Notes under the pieces: generated by a model
Database searches by the model: none
Told to the model about the DNA's origin: nothing
Seen by the model: the letters and a program-made list of their open reading frames with translations, nothing else
Origin: JAJEAD01 sp965221555
GTDB lineage: Bacteria > Pseudomonadota > Gammaproteobacteria > HK1
Length of the DNA stretch: 64,000 nucleotides
Assembly: GCA_965221555.1 (NCBI GenBank)
Contig: OZ244895.1
Location: 434,001 to 498,000, forward strand
Direction of reading: 5' to 3'
Translations under genes and position numbers: made by a program
Shown: one piece after another, positions 19,701 to 27,583 of the stretch
Layout of the letters: the number at the start of each line of letters is the position of its first letter
Position numbering within the stretch: position 1 is the first letter of the stretch

Positions 19701-21369
19701 GGTCTTCGCGCAAGAGGCGCTGGCCCATTCCCGCCCACTGGGAGCCGTTGCCCGAGAACACGAAGACGATACGCGCGGGCCGCGCGATCGCCTGCCCCGA
19801 TACGAGATCGGCGCCGCGGCCCTCGGTCGCGAAGACCTCTAGGCGGCCGGCGAGCTCGACCGCGTCGCGACCGAAGACGACGAGGCGATGATCGTGGTGC
19901 TGGCGCCGTCGCGCCGCATTGGCGGCGATCCGCCGAGGGCAAGGCGCCTCGGGGGCAAGGAGAAACTCGCGGTAGCGGGAGGCGAGTTCCGACAGCGCGC
20001 CCGGGCTGCGGGCGGACAGCAGCAGGGGAAGCGTCGTCCTGCGGCGCGGGGCCCGCGCGCGCGGCGCCTCCCCGCGGTGCTCTCTCAGGACCACGTGGGC
20101 ATTGGTCCCGCCGAAGCCGAAGGAGTTGACGCCGAGCGTCGCCGGCGCTCCGTCGGCCGGCAACTCGGTGTACTCGCTCGCCACCCGGATATTGAGCTCC
20201 TCGAAGGGAATGTCGGGATTGGGGGTGTTGAAGTGGAGCGAGGCGGGGACGGCGCGGTGCCGGAGCGCGAGCACCGCCTTGAGCAGCCCGGCCATCCCGG
20301 AAGCCGGCTCCAGGTGACCGAGGTTGGTCTTGACCGACCCGATCGGCAGGGGGTCCCCGGCGCGGCGCCCGCGGGCGAGCACCCGGCCGATCGCGCGCGC
20401 TTCCTGCGGGTCCCCGGCCGCGGTACCGGTGCCGTGGGCCTCGACGTAGGCGAGCTCCCGGGGATCCACCCCCGCGTCGGCATAGGCGCTCGCGAGTAGC
20501 GCCTCCTGGGCATCCGGATTGGGCATCGAGAGCCCCCGGGTGCGTCCATCGGAGTTGACCGCGGAGCCGAGGATCAGGGCGTGAACGGGATCTCCGTCCC
20601 GGCGGGCCTGAGAGAGAGGCTTGAGGTACACCACCGCGCCGCCTTCCGCACGCACGTAGCCATCGCCCGCGGCGTCGAAGGCGCGGCAACGCCCGGTCGG
20701 AGAGAGCATCGACGCCTTCGAGAAGCCGATGAAGCTGAAGGGCGTCATGAGGATGTTGACGCCGCCGGCGAGCGCCGCCCGGGACTCGCCCCGCCAGATG
20801 CCGAGGCAGGCCTGGTGCAGGGCCACGAGCGAGGAGGAGCAGGCGGTGTCCATCGCCATGCTGGGTCCGTGGAGATCGAAGACGTAGGAGATCCGATTGG
20901 CGGCGATGCTCAGCGTGCCGCCGGTCATCGCATAGGCGCCGCCGGAGCCGGGGTCGTCGATCCGGCTGTTGGCGTAATCGGTGCTGGAGACCCCGATGTA
21001 GACGGCACAGCCGCTTCCCGCGAGGCGCTCGGGCACCTGGGCGCCGTCCTCCAGCGCCTCCCAGGCGAGTTCGAGCAGGAGCCGTTGCTGCGGGTCCATC
21101 TCGGCCGCCTCCCGGGGAGAGATGCCGAAGAAAGCGGCATCGAAGCGATCGATGTCATCGAGGACTCCGGCCGACCAGGTGTAGCTTCGACCCGGCGCCC
21201 GAGGGTCGGGGTGGTAGTAGTACTCGGTCCCCCAGCGCCTTTCGTCGATCTCGCCGACGAGGTCGCGTTCCTCCGCTAGGCAGCGCCAGAGCGCTTCCGG
21301 GCTCGACGCGCCACCGGGAAAGCGGCAGGCCATGCCCACGATGGCGATGGGTTCTTTCCTCTTTCCCAA
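13711..21369 (-). CDS. Monomodular reducing type I polyketide synthase (KS-AT-DH-MT-ER-KR-ACP)
   Basis: This 2552-residue PKS has KS (about 5-430; Cys177 in AMDTACSSSLVALH, then EAHGTGT and TNLGHLEPASG); AT (about 525-840; Ser626 in GHSVGE, specificity motif YAFH); DH (about 885-1170; His927 in DHVVGGAVVFP, then HPCQLDACLQ); a C-methyltransferase-like region (about 1230-1600; ILEIGAGAMGTS near 1395); a structural pseudo-KR; ER (about 1790-2100; HGAAGGVGMAA); KR (about 2130-2370; GGFGGFG, Tyr2306, LDD motif of B-type ketoreductases) and ACP (Ser2466 in GMDSLMAVEL). There is no thioesterase. One iterating module of this order should build a saturated, possibly methyl-branched acyl chain. Similar small PKSs are reported from sponge symbionts. 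Release is probably by the coupled oxoamine synthase. Confidence 0.93.
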   Translation of the reverse strand: MGKRKEPIAIVGMACRFPGGASSPEALWRCLAEERDLVGEIDERRWGTEYYYHPDPRAPGRSYTWSAGVLDDIDRFDAAFFGISPREAAEMDPQQRLLLELAWEALEDGAQVPERLAGSGCAVYIGVSSTDYANSRIDDPGSGGAYAMTGGTLSIAANRISYVFDLHGPSMAMDTACSSSLVALHQACLGIWRGESRAALAGGVNILMTPFSFIGFSKASMLSPTGRCRAFDAAGDGYVRAEGGAVVYLKPLSQARRDGDPVHALILGSAVNSDGRTRGLSMPNPDAQEALLASAYADAGVDPRELAYVEAHGTGTAAGDPQEARAIGRVLARGRRAGDPLPIGSVKTNLGHLEPASGMAGLLKAVLALRHRAVPASLHFNTPNPDIPFEELNIRVASEYTELPADGAPATLGVNSFGFGGTNAHVVLREHRGEAPRARAPRRRTTLPLLLSARSPGALSELASRYREFLLAPEAPCPRRIAANAARRRQHHDHRLVVFGRDAVELAGRLEVFATEGRGADLVSGQAIARPARIVFVFSGNGSQWAGMGQRLLREDPHFRRAVREIDALLRDTCGFSVIAEFKAEREASRLHLTEFAQPALFALQVGLIESFARRGVRPDLVLGHSVGEVAAAFASGALDLEQATRVIHERSRAQAPTRDRGRMAAMGLSPGRAIDVIRPYDGEVELAAVNSPSSVTLSGPLEALEEVGRTVQGDRAPYFRILDIDYAFHSREMDSIRDGLLAGLQGLEPSATAIPFVSTVSGKVRDGDALGARYWWDNVRRPVRFDKALATISGDGPSILLEIGPHPIMQGYLNENLRAAGSKGRALPVLRRDDDGVARVWEAVGAAHAHGGALNLERLFPGRVRALALPSYPWQKESFWYRSTDEALGAQGERLDHPLLGFPVRNAPGEWRCHIDSQRLPWLADHVVGGAVVFPAAAFIEMALAASRSSFRGNRHIIENLEIRAPVLLESGVTKTLRFRLEEDGAFTIASRVRFGDAAWTHNASGKLEGARDQGQAPRHDIDAGLSAAASALDAAEHYRATEALGLRYGPAFQGLETILCEGDAAWARIRSAADLPLEEVERYRLHPCQLDACLQMLASMGAAEDRRETIGFLPFKAGRMVFHEGGGDVRHCRAVVVRSASRSLVADFVLVDDGGAARVEIEGFRFRRMRLVREDDTRPARYAFATELRTRRTGRSGDFLPRPTDIAEHLVPRITEQWFAHSRADYYDQVLPLFDALAAAFAYRALKRVLGSRTLFTLPSLLAASRADAAHAPLLQRLVEMLEEDAVVERQGAQWKLNGAPELAGPEEIWRLVLADFPACLPEAVAGGRAGLHLSAVLRGERDPADVLAPTKGVAVDEHLFEASPILWMSRYALTEGLAAILTEWPASRRLRILEIGAGAMGTSAELLAMAPVERCDYVFASANRELSSRAEAEFGARRGFSTVEIDFGRDPRDQQLAPNDYDVVIAPWSLHAMPDPGMALTVIRWLVAQDGLLLMIERAPERMSDLIFGLDPDWWRRSLPPPARPRSRLLGEDEWCSLLAERGFSDAVPLAEPVASTDASSFLIVARNPELDEIASDVSLPEPESWLVLADTAPVASHLVESLRSGGRRVIVAGAGAGFRRHEADAFELDFTCAGNVDRLFRILDEDKVRIAEVVHMTGLVLDDLPAATDVETARTRVLGAMHTARCLAGREVPPRMWLVTSGALPIDSDAPSPRHFPSQSALAGFARVLANEHPELHCRTVDLRCADAAVAARLLMDEIENPDDEHEVLVSEQARHAPRLELLRPGANPADSGVSPGVEPGRRALSLDFATPGPLTNLGWREVARRLPGRGEIEIRTRATGLNFRDVMYAMGILSDEAVESGFAGATLGMECAGEVVAVGPDVTGFATGDPVVCFAPACFATYVTTGTTAVAHRPSDWTFEEAATIPSVFFTVYYALHHLADLSRGDRILIHGAAGGVGMAAIQYARYVGAEVFATAGSPQKRDFLRLLGVEHVLDSRSLVFADRIMEATGGEGVDVVLNSLSGAAMRRSLQVLKPFGRFLELGKRDFHEDAKVGLRPFRNNIAYHGIDADQLLAERSDLAGSLFRAMMSLFEQGAFRPLVHRTFPARRIVDAFRCMQQSAHIGKIVVTYDDVERIEPVRPAAARPAPLALDGQASYLVTGGFGGFGLAIASWLAEKGAGKLVLVGRGGASTPQAQTTVEGLRARGTTVEVHQADVCDRAALARVMEAIDGGDRPLRGVVHAAMVLDDALVINQSTESFTRCFDPKALGAFNLHELTHARKLDFFVLLSSVTTSFGNPGQSNYVAGNLYLESLALRRLSLGLPALAVGFGPIGDVGYLARNERLRDTLEARTGGPALSASQALDHLEGLMQEGRSGVAVANLDWRALRRTLSTVRTSRFALLDPFTEEGGKGDDLHGLLAGLSDAEVQETVTELLTEQVARVLRLPVERVERNASIYDLGMDSLMAVELHMAVEEQFHIHVPVMAVTEGASIAALAGRIAGQLASRGGAAGEGAGTRSQVVEELAARHGESLDDEEIEAFLAGMEARS

Positions 21370-21625
21370 TCCCCTGTCTCCTTGTCCCCGTGGCCCTGAG
21401 GACCAGTAATCCCCGGTCTCGGGTTCAGACTCCCTTCATCGAAAGCGGTGTGCGGACTCTCGCCGGCGATTCCCCGAAATCGTGTCCCGGAATCCCGGCC
21501 GCCTTCGGCCCCCTCGTATCCATCGCGCCGCGCAGCGAAGGGGCGGGGGCAGTCCGCTCAACTACTTGATTGCCAGCATCATTCTCGCACAAAACGGTCC
21601 GCGCTCCGCCGCCCGTGGTCGAGGG

Positions 21626-21916
21626 AGCCGGTTTCACCGGGTTTTGGCCGCTTCGGGCGCCAGCATGGCGTGGCAATGGGACGCAAGAACCGGAAGACGC
21701 GCAACCACGTGCCGGTAGCCGCGCAAGCGCCGGTGGCGCGGACGCAGCGGCAAGCGGGCAAGCGAGCGATGGTCGGCCCGGCCGGCAAGCTTCGTACGGG
21801 GCCTGCGCGGCGTTGCCGGCAGCCGACACGAAGTCGAAGCGGCGCGACGCGGGACAACCCGCCAACGCGAGCATATCGGCGTCGGCATTTTGCGAAATCG
21901 GGGGAGATTTCAGTCT
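21626..21916 (-). repeat. Dispersed repeat, long copy F, in the 545-bp gap upstream of the PKS
   Basis: Reverse-orientation copy: GGCCGCTTCGGGCGCCAGCA, ATGGCGTGG, then AACGCGAGCATATCGGCGTC, ending GGGGAGATTTCAGTCTAG. It carries the extra block seen in copy D (around GGCAAGCGAGCGATGGTCGG). Its right-hand CTA is the stop codon of the adjacent SDR. The remaining 250 bp before the PKS start show no gene; they should hold the PKS promoter and ribosome-binding site, but I see no clear promoter. Confidence 0.75.
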
Positions 21917-22733
21917 AGGCTTCAAGTCGGTAGTAGCGCATGAGTCCCCAGCGAAGGGCGCGGGTGGGTACGAGGCGCGCGAGCAGCGGCGCGATGACGG
22001 CCTGGAAGCGACTCCCGACCGCCACCCGGGCCGGACCACGATGGTTCGCTTCGACCAGGCGCACGATCAACTCGCCTACGCGCTCGGGCCCGCAGGCCCG
22101 GCGGTGATTGGCGTCGAAGACCCCGAATGCGCGCTCCAGGTTCTCCCGGTAGGCGCCCGGCTCGCTCTTCGGCAGACGTTCGTTGAAGCGGGTGAGGATA
22201 TCGCCCGGCTGAAGGTCCACGACCTCCACCCGCCGCGCTCCGAGCTCCATCTGCAGCACCCACGACAGAGCGCTCAGCGCGGACTTGGCGGCGCTGTAGG
22301 GACCCATGAACGGAATGGGATACTGGGTCGCGAGAGAGCTCACGTTGATTATCTTCCCCCGAGATGCGCAGAGATCCGGAAGGAGCAGGCGAATCAGGTG
22401 CAAGGGCCCGAACACCAGGAGCTGGAACTGTTCCTTCACCTCGGCGTCGCTCAGGTACTCCAGAGGGCCCCAGTGCCCGCTGCCCGCATTGTTGACGAGC
22501 ACGTCGAAACCTCCCGCCGAAGCTCGCGCCGTCGCCACCGCCGCCTCGATCGATTCGTGCGAAGCGAGATCCAGGGCCACGGGGTGGAGGCCGGGAATTC
22601 GTGGCATGTGCTCGGGGTTCCGTGACGTGCCCCAGACCTGGTGCCCGTTCCCGATCAGGCGCGAAGCGGCGGCCAGACCGATCCCCGAACTCGCACCGGT
22701 CAGCAGGATCCGTTTCGGCTTTCTCGTCGCCAC
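21915..22733 (-). CDS. Short-chain dehydrogenase/reductase upstream of PKS
   Basis: A 272-residue classical SDR. The NADP(H)-binding loop is LLTGASSGIG, NNAGSGHWG follows, and the catalytic Ser, Tyr and Lys lie in INVSSLATQ and GPYSAAKSAL. The long C-terminal tail ends with hydrophobic and basic residues (ARLVPTRALRWGLMRYY), as in membrane-associated lipid reductases. I start it at the GTG giving MATRKPKRILLTG, because the open frame upstream is antisense to the divergent kinase-like gene. Next to a PKS and an oxoamine synthase it could reduce the 3-keto group of the aminoketone, like 3-ketosphinganine reductase. That role is inference. Its TAG stop falls in repeat copy F. Confidence 0.82.
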   Translation of the reverse strand: MATRKPKRILLTGASSGIGLAAASRLIGNGHQVWGTSRNPEHMPRIPGLHPVALDLASHESIEAAVATARASAGGFDVLVNNAGSGHWGPLEYLSDAEVKEQFQLLVFGPLHLIRLLLPDLCASRGKIINVSSLATQYPIPFMGPYSAAKSALSALSWVLQMELGARRVEVVDLQPGDILTRFNERLPKSEPGAYRENLERAFGVFDANHRRACGPERVGELIVRLVEANHRGPARVAVGSRFQAVIAPLLARLVPTRALRWGLMRYYRLEA

Positions 22734-22832
22734 CGGGATTCGATCTCCGCCCGAGCGATGCCGCGTGGACTCTAACACCAATTCGCCCGAGCCGCCGGAT
22801 ACGATACGGAGGATCGTGGATGCGGAGGGGTT

Positions 22833-23912
22833 GTGATGATTCGTGCCGGCGTTCCTGTCCTCCATTCGGACCCGGAGCTGATCCCGACCCGGACCGACGA
22901 GCGACTGGACACCGCGCGTCTCGCACCCTGGCTGAGCGAAAGGCTCGAGGGTGCGCAGGGCCCCCTCGGCGTCGCCCAGTTCGGCGGTGGCCATGCGAAC
23001 CTCACCTACCTGCTGCGATTCCCGGCACGCGAATACGTGCTGCGCCGGCCGCCGCTCGGCCCGGTGGCGCCGAGTGCGCACGACATGCGGCGCGAGTACC
23101 GGGTGCTGTCGAAGCTCCACCGGCACTTCTCCCTCGCACCCGCGAGCTATCTCTATTGCGAAGACGAGTCCATCATCGGTGCGCCCTTCCAGGTCATGGA
23201 ACGCCGGCACGGCACCGTGATTCGCCGCCTGGTGCCCGAGCCCTACCGAGATCCGCGCCTGCTGACCCGCATCGGCCACATGGTGGTGGACACGCTCGCC
23301 GACCTCCATCGCCTCGACCGCGATGCGGTGGGACTTGGCGCTCTGGGACGCCCCGAGGGCTTCGTGGAGCGCCAGATCGACGGATGGGCGAAGCGCTGGG
23401 ACGCCGCCCGCCACGAAGACAACCCCGACATGGACCGCCTCGTCTCCTGGCTGCGCGCACGTCGCCCGCCGCCCGGCCCGTTCGCACTGGTCCACAACGA
23501 CTACAAGCTCGACAACATCCTGGTCGATCGCGAAGACCCGGCGACGGCGGTGGCGGTCCTGGACTGGGACATGTGCACCAGTGGCGACCCGCTCGCGGAT
23601 CTCGGCTACCTCCTCAACCAGTGGGCGCAGGCGGACGACGACCCGAAGTGGATCGAAGCCGCGTCGATGCCCTCCGCGCAAGCCGGTTTCCCCCGGCGCG
23701 CGGACGCGATCGAGCGCTATGCGCGGCGCACCGGTTTCGACGTCGGGGACATCGACTGGTATTTCGCGCTCGCAACCATGAAGTTCGCCGTCGTCCTGCA
23801 GCAGATATTCATCCGCTGGCGGCGCGGCCAGACCCGGGACGAGCGCTTCGCCCACTACGACGAACGGGCCCGGGAAGGGATTCGAAAAGCCTGCCGCATC
23901 GCCGGGCTGTGA
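22833..23912 (+). CDS. Phosphotransferase, aminoglycoside/choline-kinase fold
   Basis: A 359-residue protein of the APH/choline-kinase fold, of the type often annotated near acyl-CoA dehydrogenases. The nucleotide loop region is GGGHANLTYLLRF, the ion-pair lysine equivalent lies near EYVLRRPPLG, the catalytic loop is LVHNDYKLDNILV and the metal-binding motif is VLDWDMCTSGDPLADLG. It should transfer phosphate from ATP to a small hydroxyl compound or lipid head group. It diverges from the SDR gene across about 100 bp, where both promoters must lie. A role in phosphorylating an aminolipid product is conceivable but unsupported beyond position. Confidence 0.82.
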   Translation: MMIRAGVPVLHSDPELIPTRTDERLDTARLAPWLSERLEGAQGPLGVAQFGGGHANLTYLLRFPAREYVLRRPPLGPVAPSAHDMRREYRVLSKLHRHFSLAPASYLYCEDESIIGAPFQVMERRHGTVIRRLVPEPYRDPRLLTRIGHMVVDTLADLHRLDRDAVGLGALGRPEGFVERQIDGWAKRWDAARHEDNPDMDRLVSWLRARRPPPGPFALVHNDYKLDNILVDREDPATAVAVLDWDMCTSGDPLADLGYLLNQWAQADDDPKWIEAASMPSAQAGFPRRADAIERYARRTGFDVGDIDWYFALATMKFAVVLQQIFIRWRRGQTRDERFAHYDERAREGIRKACRIAGL

Positions 23913-23963
23913 GGCAGGAAGGAAGGGGTTGCGGCGTAACCCTGATGCGGACTCCCGCGCCCC

Positions 23964-25106
23964 TCAATGCGCACGATCGACCAGGTGCACGAGGATCCGG
24001 CGGGGATCACCAGGGGGCAGCGCCTGCGCCATCCGCGCGCGATCCCGCTCCGACTCCCCGGCATCGAATACCGCGCCCAGCGCCGCGGGCAGGTCCGGGG
24101 CCCGGCGCACCCGCCTTCCCATTCCGAAGCGTTGCAGGTAGCGCAGGGTCACGCCTTCCTGGGGCATGACGCCTCCCAGGGCGTTCACGATGAGGGGGCA
24201 GGCGCTGCGCAGCGACTCGCTCGTGGTGCACGAACCACCCCTTGATACCAGGGCGTGCACCGCGCTCAGCAGGCGCGGCATCTCCTCGGTGTACGGCAGC
24301 GCGGTGAGCGCGAGCTGCGAGTGGCGCGGCGTCCACCCTTGCAGGCGCTCGCGAAGCGAGCTCCGGTGCGCACACAACGCGAGCACGTGCAGCGCGAGGC
24401 CGGCGCGGTCGAGGGCGTCGAGGAAGGCCACATGGTTGTTGGCGCCAGCCGCTCCGGTGGCCAGCAGCACGACGGGGCGATCGGCCTCGATCCCGAAGGA
24501 TCGGCTCAGAAACGCGCGGCGCTCGGTCTCTCCCAACGGGGCGCGGTAGAAGCCGGGCCGCAGCACGAAGCCCCCCAGTCGCGTACGCTTCGCCGGCATG
24601 CCGAGGCGACGGGCCTCGGCGCAGGCCGGCTCGGTCGCCCCTATCCAGAGATCGCTGTTCGGGTTCACCCAGTGCCGGCTGAAGCCGTAGCCTCCGTCGA
24701 GCTCGGTGCAACAGGTGCCGACGCGAACCTTCCCCCGGCCCAGCACTTCCCGGGCGAGGTCCAGAAACCCCCCGTTCAGGTGCGGGTGCACGCTCAGCAC
24801 CCAGTCCGGCCGGTAGTCCTCGAGCTTCTCGACGAAGGGCCGCACCCCGAGGAGCTTCCACCGCCGGCTGTGCAATGCCGCATGCTCCAGGAAGGCGAAG
24901 TACAGATGGTGCGCGCGCGGCCAGTACAACTGCACCGCACGATAGAGATGCAGCCCGAAGCGGTAGAAGGGACCCGACGCTTCCAGGGGGGCGCAGGTCT
25001 CGACTTCCACCCCGAGCTCCGGATGCCGTTCGGCCCACTCCACGAAGGCCCGGGCCCGCGAGTCGTGGCCGCCCCCGGTGCTCGCGGTCAGAATCAAAAG
25101 ACGCAC
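23964..25106 (-). CDS. Diacylglycerol glycosyltransferase-like protein (MGDG synthase/UgtP type)
   Basis: A 380-residue GT28-type enzyme. The N-terminal motif LILTASTGGGHDSRARAF is characteristic of monogalactosyldiacylglycerol synthases and the processive glucosyltransferase UgtP. The C-terminal nucleotide-sugar domain includes VVLLATGAAGANNHVAFLDAL and LVSRGGSCTTSESLRSACPL. Such enzymes glycosylate a membrane lipid. The GTG start gives a family-like N-terminus and has GGAGG about 11 bp upstream; an ATG 33 bp earlier has no ribosome-binding site. It ends convergently, about 50 bp from the kinase-like gene. In this setting it could glycosylate the PKS-derived lipid. Confidence 0.8.
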   Translation of the reverse strand: MRLLILTASTGGGHDSRARAFVEWAERHPELGVEVETCAPLEASGPFYRFGLHLYRAVQLYWPRAHHLYFAFLEHAALHSRRWKLLGVRPFVEKLEDYRPDWVLSVHPHLNGGFLDLAREVLGRGKVRVGTCCTELDGGYGFSRHWVNPNSDLWIGATEPACAEARRLGMPAKRTRLGGFVLRPGFYRAPLGETERRAFLSRSFGIEADRPVVLLATGAAGANNHVAFLDALDRAGLALHVLALCAHRSSLRERLQGWTPRHSQLALTALPYTEEMPRLLSAVHALVSRGGSCTTSESLRSACPLIVNALGGVMPQEGVTLRYLQRFGMGRRVRRAPDLPAALGAVFDAGESERDRARMAQALPPGDPRRILVHLVDRAH

Positions 25107-25176
25107 TTGAGGCTGCCCCTCCCCGCACCGCGGGCCCATCGGTGTGCCGGCACCGTCCGCACCCGCCGGCCGGGGG

Positions 25177-25917
25177 TCAGATCATGGCGGTGCCGCCGTT
25201 GGCGACGACGGTTTCGCCGACGATGTAGCGGTTGCGCCGGGAGGCGAGGAAGAGCACCACTTCGGCGATGTCCTCGGGCTCCGCCGCGTAGCCGCACGGG
25301 ATCTGCGCGATGCGCGGCGCGAACCAGTCCATGTTCTTCGCCCGCTCGGTGGCCACCGCGCCCGGGCTTACTCCGTTCACGAACACCCTATGGGGGGCAA
25401 GCTCCAGCGCGAAGGACTTCACCAGGCTCGCCACCGCCGCCTTCGAGGCCGCGTAGTGGGCGAGCTTCGGCTTCGCGACGTAGGCGTCTTCGGTGACGAT
25501 GCACACCACCCGGCCGTAGCGGCGGGCGATCATGTCCGGCATGAAGGTCTGGGTAGCGAGCATCACACTGCGGGTGTTGACCGCGAAAACCCGGTCCCAC
25601 TCGTGCGCACTCATCTCCGACAGCGACAGGTATGGGTAGATGCCGGTGTTGTTCACCAGGATGTCGACCTTCCCGAAGCGTTCCAGAATGCGCTCGCGGG
25701 CCTCGGCGAGCGCGTTCGCATCACTCACGTCGGCGGGGACCCCGAGCAGGCGGTCGCCACCCTCGAGGCGACGCGCGGCTTCCTCGATACCCGCCTCGTC
25801 GATGTCGAGAACCGCGACGCGGGCGCCACGCCGAAGGAAGAGGCCCGCGATCGCCCGGCCGATGCCGCTGGCGGCGCCGCTCACCACCGCCACCTGTGCC
25901 TGGAATTCCTGCTCCAC
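25177..25917 (-). CDS. Short-chain dehydrogenase/reductase
   Basis: A 246-residue SDR of the FabG/alcohol dehydrogenase type. It has VVSGAASGIGRAIAG, Asp in VAVLDIDEAG (suggesting NAD rather than NADP), NNTGIYPYL and YAASKAAVASL. At the usual catalytic Ser position, 13 residues before Tyr, there is Thr (IVTEDAY), which can still function. The start is a GTG preceded by GAGGAGGA with 4-bp spacing, a short but strong site; the longer upstream frame has no SDR character. Substrate unknown. It stands alone between the glycosyltransferase and the divergent polyamine transporter operon. Confidence 0.83.
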   Translation of the reverse strand: MEQEFQAQVAVVSGAASGIGRAIAGLFLRRGARVAVLDIDEAGIEEAARRLEGGDRLLGVPADVSDANALAEARERILERFGKVDILVNNTGIYPYLSLSEMSAHEWDRVFAVNTRSVMLATQTFMPDMIARRYGRVVCIVTEDAYVAKPKLAHYAASKAAVASLVKSFALELAPHRVFVNGVSPGAVATERAKNMDWFAPRIAQIPCGYAAEPEDIAEVVLFLASRRNRYIVGETVVANGGTAMI

Positions 25918-26380
25918 TACATCCTCCTCGAGCACCAGGGCCGGCCTGCGATGTCCGGCCGGACACGTGCCGGCGATCGTATCACCGGGCGTGAGACGCG
26001 GCGCCCGTACAGAGCCCTCCGCGCCCCGGCGGCATCCCGGCTCGGCCCGGTTCCAGACCCGGTGGCCGCCGCCGGCAGTCGCGCCCGGCCGGCCCCGGAG
26101 GGGGCCGGGATCGACCCCGTGCAAGGCCGCGCTTGCACATTGAGGCCAGTATTCTAGGATCACGCTCTTCCCCGGTACCCGGCCTGGCCCGCACGCGGCC
26201 CGTAGTCCGGCCGGGGATTGGGCAAGAAACAGGACGAAATCACGAAACAACAAGGGCCGCGGCCCGTGCTTTCGGGAAGGGCGAGGGAACCGTCCGCTTC
26301 TCATGCATGGCCACCCGTCAGGTTCCCGACCACCGGGAGCAGGTGCGCCGCCATCACAGGAACCAGTGGAGGAAAGGAAA
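25918..26380. other. Divergent intergenic region between SDR and polyamine transporter
   Basis: 463 bp with no convincing gene. On the plus strand TTGCAC (26129) and TATTCT (26149) are spaced 14 bp apart, too close for a good sigma-70 promoter. The only firm signals are the strong ribosome-binding sites at each end (GAGGAGGA for the SDR, GGAGGAAAGGAAA for the transporter gene). No dispersed-repeat copy is present. Confidence 0.5.
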
Positions 26381-27415
26381 TTGAGTCATTTCACAAGAAC
26401 GCTTCCCGCCGCACTCGCGGGCACGATGCTGCTCGCGGGTCCGGCCCTCGGGAATGAACCCATCAACCTCGTGTCCTGGGGCGGGGCCTGGAGCGCCGCG
26501 GTAAAGAACGCGTGGACCGATCTCTACGAACAGGAAACCGGCCAGGGATTCAACTTCATCGACTACAACGGTGGAGTGGCCGAGATCCGCGCTCAGAACG
26601 AGGCCGGCAACGTCACCTGGGACATCGTGGACATGATCCCCGGTGACATGACGATCGCGTGTGACGAGGGCCTTCTGGAAGAGCTCGATACTCCGGCCGC
26701 CGACGACTGGTTCGCCACCCACCCCTGCGGGATCGGGGGCGTGATCTGGGCGACGGTCATGGCCTACAAGGACCCCACTTTCGCCGACGCGCAGCCGACG
26801 ATGGTCGCCGACTTCTGGGATTTCGACCGTTTCCCCGGCAAGCGCTCCATGCGCAAGGTCGCCGAAGTGAACCTGGAGTGGGCGCTCATCGCCGACGGGG
26901 TGGCGGTGGACAGCGTCTACGAGACGCTGAGCACCGAGGAAGGAGTCGACCGGGCCTTCGCCAAGCTCGACGAGGTGAAGGACCAGAGCGTGTGGTGGGA
27001 AGCCGGCGCCCAGGCTCCGCAGATCCTGGTCGACGGCGAAGCGGCGCTCGGCACCGCCTATAACGGGCGCATCTACAACGCCCAGGTCAACGAGAACCAG
27101 CCCCTCACCATCATGTGGCTCTCCCAGGTGTGGGACATCGGATTCATGGGGATCCCGAAGGGCGCTCCGAACGCCGACGCGGCGAGGGAGTTCCTGGTCG
27201 GAAAGTACGCGTCACCCGAGTACCAGGGACGGATCACGTATCACATCGCGTACGGCCCGATGCGCAAGTCGGCCTCCGAGTTCAACGACCCGAATGTAAA
27301 GGGGCACCTGCCGACGGACAACATGAGCGCGCACTCGCTGCAGTTCGACTACCTGTTCTGGGCGGACCACCGCGACGAGCTGCAAGAGCGCTTCTCCGCC
27401 TGGCTCGCGCTCTAG
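26381..27415 (+). CDS. potD: Polyamine-type ABC transporter substrate-binding protein
   Basis: A 344-residue periplasmic binding protein, PotD-like. A TTG start with GGAGGAAAGG just upstream gives a good signal peptide (LPAALAGTMLLAGPALGNEP). The longer frame to 26303 lacks one. INLVSWGGAWSAAVKNAW and the hinge region ATVMAYKDP match spermidine/putrescine-binding proteins. The ligand could also be another cationic compound. A stable hairpin follows the stop, and potA, potB and potC lie downstream in order. Confidence 0.87.
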   Translation: MSHFTRTLPAALAGTMLLAGPALGNEPINLVSWGGAWSAAVKNAWTDLYEQETGQGFNFIDYNGGVAEIRAQNEAGNVTWDIVDMIPGDMTIACDEGLLEELDTPAADDWFATHPCGIGGVIWATVMAYKDPTFADAQPTMVADFWDFDRFPGKRSMRKVAEVNLEWALIADGVAVDSVYETLSTEEGVDRAFAKLDEVKDQSVWWEAGAQAPQILVDGEAALGTAYNGRIYNAQVNENQPLTIMWLSQVWDIGFMGIPKGAPNADAAREFLVGKYASPEYQGRITYHIAYGPMRKSASEFNDPNVKGHLPTDNMSAHSLQFDYLFWADHRDELQERFSAWLAL

Positions 27416-27441
27416 GTACCAGAGGTCTTTCATCACGCAGC

Positions 27442-27472
27442 GGCCGGGCGGCGCGCGAATCGCCGCCCGGCC
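27442..27472 (+). terminator. Perfect 12-bp hairpin after potD
   Basis: GGCCGGGCGGCG pairs perfectly with CGCCGCCCGGCC over a 7-base loop, followed by TTGTC rather than a T-run. Stem-loops after the binding-protein gene often stabilise its mRNA or end part of the transcripts so that the binding protein is made in excess over the membrane parts. Confidence 0.6.
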
Positions 27473-27583
27473 TTGTCACCTCACCTGACCCGGGCCGGGC
27501 AATACGTGCGCCCAGTCGCCTCATGACAGCGTCACGCGAAGCGGCGGCGGCCCGGCGGCATCGGAGCGCAAGGTAGGAAGGAC

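Noticed and set aside
13774..19842. Several 500-700-codon plus-strand frames opposite the PKS
   Set aside because: The minus-strand PKS carries all catalytic motifs in order; the opposite frames are shadows of its codon bias.
21915..23855. A 646-codon minus-strand frame suggesting a fused protein with an SDR domain
   Set aside because: Only the last 272 codons resemble an SDR; the rest is antisense to the phosphotransferase gene. An internal GTG start is preferred.
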